Below are positions 23,710-30,593 of a DNA stretch of 64,000 bases, piece by piece. Within the stretch, counting starts at the first letter, position 1. Each line of letters opens with the position of its first letter. This DNA is from Nigerium sp. (lineage in GTDB: Bacteria > Actinomycetota > Actinomycetes > Propionibacteriales > Propionibacteriaceae). Below the pieces are notes generated by a model. It was not told the DNA's origin, searched no databases, and worked only from the letters and a program-made list of their open reading frames with translations. Made by a program: the position numbers and the translations under genes. The DNA lies in assembly GCA_016711325.1 (NCBI GenBank), contig JADJTH010000005.1, positions 1-64,000 of the forward strand, given 5' to 3'.

Positions 23710-25019
23710 CGCAGCCCCGCCTTCTTCAACAGCTTCTGGAACGGTGTGTAGGTGGCGATCAGGTCGACCGGCTGGGGGGCGTCCTTGACGGCGCGCAGGG
23801 CGTCGTCGAGGTCGTAGACGACCTCATGGCCGACCTCGGCGTACTCGAGCCGGACGGCCAGGTCGTAGGCGCGCGGACCCGTGCAGACGACGTGCTTGCC
23901 GCGCAGTTGTTCGAAGTCGACGTCCCACAGCCAGGAGACGTCCTTGCCGTCGGCCGCCACGGAGTCGATGGCCAGCACGACGGTCGGCGTGGTCAGCAGC
24001 GGCAGCGACTCCGCCCAGCCCGCCGGGTTCTTGCTCAGCACGAGCCGCGCCGACGTGGCGCCGAAGCCGGCCACCGAGAACCGGCCCGCGGGCGAGCGCA
24101 CGGTGGAGAACCCGCGTAGCGCGTCCTCGATCCCGACGCCCAGCTCGACCGCGGCGGCCAGGGCCATCGCCGCGTTCGCGACGTTGAAGGCACCCGGGAC
24201 GTTGAGCTCCAGCGGCACGATCCGTCCGTCCGGGAGTCGGACTCCGCGGGGCTGAACCACGTAGTCGGGAGTGGGTTCGGTGAGGTCGCACCCGGGGCAG
24301 TCCCAGCAGCCGGTCGCGCTCTCGCCGGGGTCGACCCGCCGCAGCACGTCGCCGCAGGCCGGGCACAAGGTGGCGTCGGCCGTCCAGGTGGTGGCCGTAT
24401 CGACCCAGATCACCTCGCGGGCCGTCTGGGTTGCCCAGGTGATCAGCGGATCGTCGGAATTGGCGATCACGACCGGTCCGTCCGCGCCGGCCCGCTCGAG
24501 CGCCTGGCGCCACGCGCGGCCCAGGAACTTGATCTCGTGGTTGCGGTCGAGCTGGTCGCGACTGAAGTTGAGCATGACCAGAACCTCGGGGCGTCCGTGC
24601 TCGAGCATGGACGCCACCACGCGCTCGTCGGTCTCCAGCACGGCGATGTCGGCCTTCGGCGCCTTCGCCAGGGCCGACGCGATGCCGTAGTGCAGGTTCG
24701 CCCCGTCTGCGTTGGTGACCAGGCGTGCGGCGTCCGGCCCCAGGCCCTCGCGCACGGCCGCCGCCAGCAGGTGCGTGGTCGTCGTCTTCCCGTTCGTGCC
24801 GGTCACGGACGCGATGCGGCGTCCGTGGACGAGCGCGGCGAACGCGCCGGGGCAGACGCGGGTGAGCAGTTGGCCGCGGATCGATGCGCCCGAACCCCGG
24901 CCCGCGATCCGCGAGGCCAGCGCGGCGGCGTCCCCGACGAGCGTGCCCGCGCGCAGGCGCAGGCGGGTGGCGAGGGGCAGGGGCGCCGCGGTGGCGCGCG
25001 TCCTCAGATCGTTCGGCAC
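23706..25019 (-). CDS. murT: Lipid II isoglutaminyl synthase, Mur ligase-like subunit
   Basis: Protein of 437 aa. The Mur ligase ATP site is SVTGTNGKTTTTHLL (71-85). A Cys4 zinc ribbon unique to MurT within the central domain is seen as LCPACGDVLRR and GCWDCPGCD (about 218-246). The C-terminal DUF1727-type domain contains KNPAGWAESLPLL and ends with TYTPFQKLLKKAGLR. With GatD it amidates the second residue of the stem peptide, needed for efficient cross-linking. Start is a GTG at 25019; CACAAT plus 6 nt upstream may be a weak leaderless promoter. Divergent from the metNIQ operon. Confidence 0.93.
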   Translation of the reverse strand: MPNDLRTRATAAPLPLATRLRLRAGTLVGDAAALASRIAGRGSGASIRGQLLTRVCPGAFAALVHGRRIASVTGTNGKTTTTHLLAAAVREGLGPDAARLVTNADGANLHYGIASALAKAPKADIAVLETDERVVASMLEHGRPEVLVMLNFSRDQLDRNHEIKFLGRAWRQALERAGADGPVVIANSDDPLITWATQTAREVIWVDTATTWTADATLCPACGDVLRRVDPGESATGCWDCPGCDLTEPTPDYVVQPRGVRLPDGRIVPLELNVPGAFNVANAAMALAAAVELGVGIEDALRGFSTVRSPAGRFSVAGFGATSARLVLSKNPAGWAESLPLLTTPTVVLAIDSVAADGKDVSWLWDVDFEQLRGKHVVCTGPRAYDLAVRLEYAEVGHEVVYDLDDALRAVKDAPQPVDLIATYTPFQKLLKKAGLR

Positions 25020-25104
25020 GCGCTCATTGTGCCAGCCGCCGCGACGGCGGCGTGTCGAACGTGTCGCCGGGATCGCCCGCGGTGTCGTTCGGTCGCCGTG
25101 CGAT

Positions 25105-25134
25105 TTGCGATCCTCCCGGACGGCGGGCTAGCGT
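25105..25134 (+). promoter_or_regulatory. Promoter of the met leader/metNIQ operon
   Basis: A -35-like TTGCGA (25105-25110) and a -10 TAGCGT (25129-25134) are spaced by 18 bp. The -10 is followed after 6 nt by GTG 25141, so a leaderless leader peptide is predicted. Confidence 0.6.
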
Positions 25135-25140
25135 GGCGAC

Positions 25141-25221
25141 GTGTTCACCATCGCGCCTCGCCATGCCGCCCCGCGTCTTTCGACGCCGGCGATGATGCGT
25201 GCGCGAATGTGTTGTCGGTGA
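25141..25221 (+). CDS. Leader peptide with terminal Cys-Cys-Arg, upstream of metNIQ
   Basis: A leaderless 26-codon frame begins at GTG 25141, 6 nt after a TAGCGT -10, and ends with TGA at 25219-25221. Its last nine residues are MMRARMCCR, with two adjacent TGT codons next to the stop. Short actinobacterial leader peptides rich in Cys near the end are known upstream of sulfur amino acid and sulfur transport genes, where ribosome stalling at Cys codons switches expression. Here the next gene is a methionine ABC transporter 169 nt downstream. An internal start at ATG 25192 would give the nine-residue version. Sensing of cysteine (and perhaps methionine, codons 18, 19 and 23) is inference. Confidence 0.6.
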   Translation: MFTIAPRHAAPRLSTPAMMRARMCCR

Positions 25222-25222
25222 T

Positions 25223-25294
25223 CGTCGGCCCGACGGCGCCCGTGGTCGTTCTTTGACGACCTGACCCTCCCTTGCGATGCCGGTGCGGCACCGG
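25223..25294 (+). promoter_or_regulatory. Candidate attenuator hairpins between leader peptide and metN
   Basis: Just after the leader stop lie three short inverted repeats: CGTCGG/CCGACG (25223-25235), GGTCGT/ACGACC (25244-25261) and CCGGTG/CACCGG (25280-25294). Alternate pairing among these and the downstream GC-rich stretch to 25350 could link leader translation to metN expression. No long T-run is present, so translational control or Rho-type control is more likely than intrinsic termination. Confidence 0.4.
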
Positions 25295-25389
25295 TCGTCC
25301 TCGTCGGGCTCCCACGCCGGCACGTCCTTTCGCCTGTGCGCGGTTCCGCCGTGCGCTCCCTGCCCACCTAACCGACAGAGAGACGACCT

Positions 25390-26400
25390 GTGATCGCAGT
25401 CACCGACCTGAAGAAGGTCTACCGCCAGGCGCAACGTGAGGTGCGCGCCCTGGACGGGGTCACCCTCACGGTGCCCGAGAACACCGTGCACGGGGTGATC
25501 GGGCAGTCGGGCGCCGGCAAGTCGACGCTCGTGCGCTGCCTCGCCCTGCTCGACCGGCCCACCGAGGGCTCGGTCGAGATCAACGGCGTCCGGCTCACCG
25601 CGGTGCGCTCCGACGAGTTGCGGCGCGCCCGGCGCCGACTCGGCATGGTGTTCCAGCACGCCAACCTGTTCGACGCCCGCACCGTCGAGCGCAATGTCGC
25701 CTACCCGCTCGAGCTCGCGGGCCTGGCGCGGGCCGAACGGCTCCGCAAGGCCCGCGACCTGCTCGAATTGGTGGGCCTCGCGGACGCCGCGGGCGCCTAC
25801 CCCGCCCAACTGTCGGGCGGCCAACGGCAGCGGGTCGGGATCGCGCGGGCGCTGGCCACCGACCCCGACGTGCTGCTGTGCGACGAGCCCACCAGCGCTC
25901 TCGACCCGGCCACGACGGGAGAGATCCTCGACCTGATCGGCGCGCTGAAGGTGCGGTTGGGTCTGGCGGTGCTCGTGATCACCCACGAGATGCACGTGGT
26001 GAAGCGGATCTGCGACTCGGTCTCCCTGCTGGAGAGCGGGCGGATCGTCGAGTCGGGAGGCCTGACCGAGGTGGTGGGCGCCTTCGGCAGCCGTCTGAGC
26101 GAGGCGTTGATCGGTCTCCCGCCCACCGCCGCCCCGGACTCGTCCGCCGGCTCGACCGTCGAGGTGCTCGACGTGGCCCCGGACGGACGGCTGGCCGCGG
26201 TGGCCGAGGCGTCCCGGCATTTCGGGGTGGAGTTCGGCGTCGTGGCTGCCACCGTGGAGCAGCTCGGCGGCACCACCTTCGGGCGCTGGCGGTTACTGGT
26301 ACCGCCGCCGTTGGACGCCGCGGACGTCGTCGCGCACCTGCGCTCCCGCGGCGTCCGTGCCGGCCTCACCGCCACCGTCGCGACCGGGGAGGAGCGATGA
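25390..26400 (+). CDS. metN: Methionine ABC transporter ATPase
   Basis: Protein of 336 aa. Walker A is GQSGAGKST (38-46), the Q-loop is MVFQHANLFDA, the signature is LSGGQRQRVGIARAL near 139 and Walker B is VLLCDEPTSALDP. The C-terminal NIL/ACT-like domain (about 255-330: FGVEFGVVAATVEQLGG) binds methionine and feeds back on transport in characterised MetN. Start GTG 25390 follows AGAGAGACG. The stop overlaps the metI start (ATGA). The operon is preceded by the Cys-rich leader peptide. Confidence 0.94.
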   Translation: MIAVTDLKKVYRQAQREVRALDGVTLTVPENTVHGVIGQSGAGKSTLVRCLALLDRPTEGSVEINGVRLTAVRSDELRRARRRLGMVFQHANLFDARTVERNVAYPLELAGLARAERLRKARDLLELVGLADAAGAYPAQLSGGQRQRVGIARALATDPDVLLCDEPTSALDPATTGEILDLIGALKVRLGLAVLVITHEMHVVKRICDSVSLLESGRIVESGGLTEVVGAFGSRLSEALIGLPPTAAPDSSAGSTVEVLDVAPDGRLAAVAEASRHFGVEFGVVAATVEQLGGTTFGRWRLLVPPPLDAADVVAHLRSRGVRAGLTATVATGEER

Positions 26401-27080
26401 GCGAATGGCTGTCGTCACTGCTGGCGAACCCGGCGATCACCACCGCCCTGTGGTCCGCCTTCGGTGAGACCCTGCTCATGGTCGGCATCGCGGGGATCGC
26501 GACCGTGCTGATCGGACTGCCGCTCGGCGTCGTGTTGTTCGTCACCCAGCGGGGTGGTCTCGCCAGCAACCGGCTGGTCAACTTCGTGCTGGGCGGGGTG
26601 GTGGTGAACATCACCCGGTCGGTTCCGTACGCGATCCTGATGCTCTCGCTGATCCCGTTCACCCGGATCGTGGTGGGGACCTCCATCGGTCCGATCGCCG
26701 CGTCGGTGTCGCTGACCATCGCGTGCGCACCGTTCTTCGCGCGGCTCGTGGAGGCCTCGCTGCGCGAGGTTCACCACGGCAAGGTGGACGCCGCGCACGC
26801 CATGGGTTCCACCCGTCTCCAGACGGTGTGGAAGGTGCTGCTGCCGGAGGCCGCGCCGTCCCTGGTGGCCAACGTCACCACGACCGTGGTCGCGCTGATC
26901 GGCTATTCGGCGATGGCCGGCCTGATCGGCGGCGGCGGCCTCGGACGCCTCGCCTACAACTACGGCTACCAGCGCTTCCAGCCGGAGGTGATGGTCGTCA
27001 TCCTCGTCATCCTCCTGCTGCTCGTCCAGATCGTGCAGCTCACCGGTGACGCCGTCGTGCGCCGGATCGATCACCGCTAA
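26397..27080 (+). CDS. metI: Methionine ABC transporter permease
   Basis: Protein of 227 aa with about five TM helices. MetI features are FGETLLMVGIAGIATVLIGL at TM1, NITRSVPYAILMLSLIPFTR, and the EAA loop ASLREVHHGKVDAAHAMGST that contacts MetN, followed by VVALIGYSAMAGLIGGGGLG. It forms the membrane channel for D- and L-methionine. ATG 26397 overlaps the metN stop; metQ follows after 96 nt with its own ribosome binding site (AAGGAG before 27177). Confidence 0.94.
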   Translation: MSEWLSSLLANPAITTALWSAFGETLLMVGIAGIATVLIGLPLGVVLFVTQRGGLASNRLVNFVLGGVVVNITRSVPYAILMLSLIPFTRIVVGTSIGPIAASVSLTIACAPFFARLVEASLREVHHGKVDAAHAMGSTRLQTVWKVLLPEAAPSLVANVTTTVVALIGYSAMAGLIGGGGLGRLAYNYGYQRFQPEVMVVILVILLLLVQIVQLTGDAVVRRIDHR

Positions 27081-27176
27081 CCCCCTCACCGACCTTCCGG
27101 CCACCCGGCCGGACCGGCCACCCGGCCGAGAAGAAACCAGCGGCCCGACCCAGGGCCGGGCAATCAAGGAGTCATC

Positions 27177-28031
27177 ATGGGATCACCACGCAAGTTCCTG
27201 TCCGTCGTCGCCGCCGCGGTGGCCGCCGCCATGACGCTGACCGCGTGCGGCGGTCCCGCCACCGGTGAGAAGCCGGGCGGTGCGGCGTCCGGCACGCCGG
27301 ACGGCGGGCTCACCACCGTGACGGTCGGGGCCAGCCCCCTGCCGCACGCCAAGATCCTGGAATTCATCCAGGGCAACCTCGCCGCGGACGCCGGCATCGA
27401 CCTCAAGATCGTCGAGTTCGACGACTACGTGCAGCCGAACGAGGCGCTCGCCTCGGGCGAGCTCGACGCGAACTACTTCCAGCACCTGCCCTACCTGCAG
27501 GCGCAGATCGCCGAGAAGGGGTACCAGTTCGAGCATGGCGCCGGCGTCCATATCGAGCCCTACGCGGCGTTCTCGACGAAGTTCACCGACATCTCCCAGA
27601 TTCCCGACGGGGCGAGCGTCGCCATCACGAACGACGCCCCGAACCAGATCCGGGGCCTGCGGGTGTTGGAGGACGTGGGCCTGCTGACCGGCATCACGGA
27701 GGACTCACACGTGCTCAACCTCACCAGTGAGCAGAACCCGAAGGGGCTGAGGTTCATCGAGAACCAGTCCGAGGTGATCGTGCAGCAGCTCGACGATCCG
27801 GCGATCGACCTGGCCTTCGTCAACGGCAACTTCATTCTCACCGCGGGCCTGAGCACGCAGAACGCGCTGGCCGTCGAGAGGGTGGAGGGCAACCCCTACG
27901 CCAATCTGCTCGTCTGGCGGGCCGACAACACCAACCCCGGTGTGGCGAAGCTGGAGGAGTTGCTGCATTCCCAGCAGGTGAAGGACTTCATCACCACGAC
28001 CTGGCCGTCGGGCGACGTCATCCCCGGCTGA
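27177..28031 (+). CDS. metQ: Methionine-binding lipoprotein
   Basis: Protein of 284 aa of the NlpA/MetQ family. The lipobox is LTAC with acylated Cys24 after a hydrophobic signal. Family motifs are TVTVGASPLPHAKILEF, then FDDYVQPNEALASGELDANYF and QHLPYLQ, and ITNDAPNQIRGLRVLED in the middle. It captures methionine outside the membrane for MetNI. AAGGAG lies 6-7 nt before ATG 27177. A strong hairpin follows the stop. Confidence 0.94.
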   Translation: MGSPRKFLSVVAAAVAAAMTLTACGGPATGEKPGGAASGTPDGGLTTVTVGASPLPHAKILEFIQGNLAADAGIDLKIVEFDDYVQPNEALASGELDANYFQHLPYLQAQIAEKGYQFEHGAGVHIEPYAAFSTKFTDISQIPDGASVAITNDAPNQIRGLRVLEDVGLLTGITEDSHVLNLTSEQNPKGLRFIENQSEVIVQQLDDPAIDLAFVNGNFILTAGLSTQNALAVERVEGNPYANLLVWRADNTNPGVAKLEELLHSQQVKDFITTTWPSGDVIPG

Positions 28032-28043
28032 GGCCTCGTATCC

Positions 28044-28085
28044 GGTCCGCACCGGGGCCTTGGCACCCCGGTCCCGGTGCGGACC
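28044..28085 (+). terminator. Terminator-like hairpin after metQ
   Basis: GGTCCGCACCGGG (28044-28056) pairs perfectly with CCCGGTGCGGACC (28073-28085). It starts 12 nt after the metQ stop; no T-run, as is common in high-GC actinobacteria. Confidence 0.7.
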
Positions 28086-28198
28086 TCAGTTGCGACGGAG
28101 CAACCGGATCAATTCGGTTCACTCATCGACGGCGATCGAGGTCAATGAACTGACGCTGGCGCAGGTTCAGGATGTGGCCAAAACGGGGTGACCCGACG

Positions 28199-28333
28199 TT
28201 GAGTGCGAGTGCGATTGGTGCTCGACTAGGCAAGACCTCCCGCACGGTCGAGCGGTGCCTGGCCAGGCTCAAGGCCGAGGGGCGACTGCGTCGTGAGGGC
28301 TCACCGAAGTCCGGGCGATGGATCGTGATGGGA
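28199..28333 (+). pseudogene. Winged-helix C-terminal gene remnant
   Basis: The plus strand codes SASAIGARLGKTSRTVERCL followed by ARLKAEGRLRREGSP and KSGRWIVMG. This is the typical C-terminal winged helix of RecG-like/AlbA_2 ATP-binding or Fic-type regulators. No upstream domain in frame remains (stops lie in all frames before 28172) and the frame lacks its own stop before the LexA box. It appears to be the tail of a lost gene. Another short open stretch with VNELTLAQVQD lies just before, in a different frame. The rest of 28086-28366 shows nothing else. Confidence 0.45.
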
Positions 28334-28366
28334 GCGGAGGTGCGGAACGCCCGGCGCTTGACTGAT

Positions 28367-28382
28367 TCGAACGGACGTTCGA
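28367..28382. promoter_or_regulatory. LexA (SOS) box
   Basis: TCGAACGGACGTTCGA is a perfect match to the actinobacterial LexA operator TCGAAC-N4-GTTCGA. It ends 10 nt before the imuA' start, so LexA binding should block this operon. Confidence 0.92.
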
Positions 28383-28392
28383 TCATTGAGGG

Positions 28393-29022
28393 GTGTCTCT
28401 CGCCGCGGTTTCCCCCGAAGGCGCGGACGTGCGCCTGGAGGCGCTGCGCCGCGTCCAGATTGATCCGCGCTGGGCGACGCCCTGGGCGGAGAAGCCGCTG
28501 CCCACGCCCGCACTCCTGGCCGGCCTGCTGCCCGGGGGCGGGCTGGTGCCTGGATCGGTGTACTCCTTGACCGGCGGCGGGTGGCTGCTGCTGTCGCTGT
28601 TCGCCGAGCCGTCGCGCGCGGGCCTGTGGTGCGCGGCGGTGGGCGTGCCCGAACTCGGCGCCGAGGCGGCCGCGCAGTCGGGGGTGAACCTCGAGCGGCT
28701 GGCGCTGGTGCCCGACCCGGGCGGGCGCTGGTTCAGCGCCACAGCGGCCCTGGCTGAGGTGATGGCGTTGGTCGCCGTCCGGCCGGCGAGCCGGGTCGCG
28801 GACGCCGACGCCGCGCGCCTGGCCGCCAAGCTGCGCGACAGCAAGACGGTGCTGCTCACGATCGGGCCCTGGCCGCGCGCCGAGGCGACGCTCAGCGTGA
28901 CGGCGCCGCGCTGGTCGGGTCTGGGTGAGGGGCACGGGTATCTGCGCACCCGCGAGGTGCTCGTGACGGTGACGTCGAAGCGGACGCCGCTGCCCCGCCG
29001 CGTCAGGATGGAGCTGCCCTGA
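28393..29022 (+). CDS. imuA': ImuA' mutasome protein
   Basis: Protein of 209 aa, the actinobacterial ImuA'-type RecA/SulA-like partner of ImuB. Recognisable are LEALRRVQIDPRWATPWA at the N-terminus, LLPGGGLVPGSVYSLTGGG near 45-65 (a degenerate P-loop region without GKT), LWCAAVGVPELGAEAAAQSGV near 80, and KLRDSKTVLLTIGPWPRAE near 150. It acts in SOS-induced mutagenesis by linking ImuB and DnaE2 to RecA or the replisome. Start GTG 28393 lies just after the LexA box; its stop overlaps the imuB ATG by one base (TGATG). Confidence 0.86.
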   Translation: MSLAAVSPEGADVRLEALRRVQIDPRWATPWAEKPLPTPALLAGLLPGGGLVPGSVYSLTGGGWLLLSLFAEPSRAGLWCAAVGVPELGAEAAAQSGVNLERLALVPDPGGRWFSATAALAEVMALVAVRPASRVADADAARLAAKLRDSKTVLLTIGPWPRAEATLSVTAPRWSGLGEGHGYLRTREVLVTVTSKRTPLPRRVRMELP

Positions 29023-30593
29023 TGCCCGGGCAGGCGAGCCGGCGCCTGGTGGTGTGGCTGCCCGACTGGGCGGTCACCGCCTGGGCGCGCACCGAGGAGG
29101 ACGAGGCGTCCGGGCCGGTCGCGATCCTGGACGCCGGGCGGGTCGTGGCCTGCTCGGCGGCGGCACGCGCCGAGGGCGTGAGCATCGGGCAGCGCAAGCG
29201 CGACGCGCAGGGGTGCTGCCCCGAACTGCTCACGGTGCCCGCCGATCCCGACCGCGACGAACGGGTCTTCGCCGCCGTCCTCGACCGTCTCGAAGAGCTC
29301 ACGCCCGGCTTCCAGTGCGTGCGGGCCGGGCTGGGCGCGGTGCCCGCGCGCGGGGTCGCCCGCTACTACGGCGGCGAGCAGCAGGCCGGCCAGGTGCTGC
29401 GGGAGGGCGTCGCGGCCCTCGGCGTCCCCACCGCCACGGTCGGGATCGCCGACGACCTCTTCACCGCCGAGCAGGCGGCCCGGCTCGTCCACGCCCACGC
29501 CGCCCAGCACCCTCAGGCATCCGCGTCGCCCCTCGGTTCCATCGGCATCGTGCCGGCCGGGGAGGCGCCCTCCTTCCTGGCGTCGCTACCCGTGACCTGC
29601 CTCGAGGACGAGGCGTTGACCGCGCTGCTGCACCGGCTCGGCGTCCGCACGCTCGGGGCGTTCGCCGCGCTCGAGGTCGCCCGGGTGCGCGAGCGGCTGG
29701 GGGAGCACGGCGTCCGGCTGCACGCGCTGGCCTCCGGACGCGACCCGCGCACGCACGCCGCCCGGACGCCGCCGCCCGATCTGATCCGCGAGGCGTCCTT
29801 CGAGCCGCCGCTGGAACTGGTCGACCAGGTGGCCTTCTCGATCCGGACGATGGCCGAGGCGTTCGTCGCCGGGCTGCGCACGGCTCATCTGGTGTGCACC
29901 GAACTGCGGGTCGGCTGCACCGACGAGTCCGGGCAGATCAGCGAGCGGGTCTGGCTGCACATGGCGGCGTTCGACGCCGCGGCGGTCGTCGACCGGGTGC
30001 GCTGGCAGCTGGCCGCCGCCGAACACCTGCGCGGGGCGATCGCGGGCGTCCGGCTGGAGCCCGTCGCGGTGGACGCCGCCGCCCACCACGAGCCCGGGCT
30101 GTTTCACTCCGGTGTGGACGACCGGATGCATCACGCCTTGTCCCGGCTCCAGGCGATGCTCGGCCACGAGGGCGTCGTCACCCCGGTGCTCGCCGGAGGC
30201 CGCTGGCTGGCCGAGCGCCAGGTGTGGGTGCCGTGGGGCGAGCGGGCGGCGTCCCTCACCCCGCGCGGGCAACCCTGGCCGGGGGCACTCCCCGCGCCGT
30301 CGCCGGCGACGGTGTTCCCGGGCCGGCGCGAGGTTGCTGTCCTGGACGCCGAGGGCCGTCCGGTGGGAGTGGGCGAGCGCGGCGACCTCACCGCGGTGCC
30401 GACACTGCTCGCCGACGGGCGCAAGCAGACGCCGATCGAAGCCTGGGCGGGGCCGTGGCCGATCGCCGAACGCACCTGGGACGCCGGACGCGCGCGCACC
30501 GCGCACCGCTTCCAGGTGTTGGACGCCGACCAGACCGCCTGGCTCGTGGTGCTGGAGGACGGCACCTGGTGGGCCGAGGGACGGTACGACTGA
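29022..30593 (+). CDS. imuB: ImuB, catalytically inactive Y-family polymerase homologue
   Basis: Protein of 523 aa. It aligns with Y-family polymerases (RRLVVWLPDWAVTAWAR at the start, SIGQRKRDAQGCCPELL, TPGFQCVRAGLGAVPARG) but the acidic metal-binding residues expected in the first and third motifs are largely replaced, as known for ImuB. The C-terminal part carries the ImuB-specific region with AEHLRGAIAGVRLEPVAVDA and a tail rich in W (WPIAERTWDAGRARTAHRF). ImuB is the adaptor that ties DnaE2 to the beta clamp. Lying between imuA' and dnaE2 with 1-bp overlaps at both ends, it is made from the SOS operon. Confidence 0.92.
   Translation: MPGQASRRLVVWLPDWAVTAWARTEEDEASGPVAILDAGRVVACSAAARAEGVSIGQRKRDAQGCCPELLTVPADPDRDERVFAAVLDRLEELTPGFQCVRAGLGAVPARGVARYYGGEQQAGQVLREGVAALGVPTATVGIADDLFTAEQAARLVHAHAAQHPQASASPLGSIGIVPAGEAPSFLASLPVTCLEDEALTALLHRLGVRTLGAFAALEVARVRERLGEHGVRLHALASGRDPRTHAARTPPPDLIREASFEPPLELVDQVAFSIRTMAEAFVAGLRTAHLVCTELRVGCTDESGQISERVWLHMAAFDAAAVVDRVRWQLAAAEHLRGAIAGVRLEPVAVDAAAHHEPGLFHSGVDDRMHHALSRLQAMLGHEGVVTPVLAGGRWLAERQVWVPWGERAASLTPRGQPWPGALPAPSPATVFPGRREVAVLDAEGRPVGVGERGDLTAVPTLLADGRKQTPIEAWAGPWPIAERTWDAGRARTAHRFQVLDADQTAWLVVLEDGTWWAEGRYD

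Noticed and set aside
25163..25195. Alternative Arg-rich mini-frame (MPPRVFRRRR) in the met leader
   Set aside because: It is in a different frame from the leaderless GTG and has no promoter-spaced start; the Cys-Cys frame is better supported, though overlap control is not excluded.
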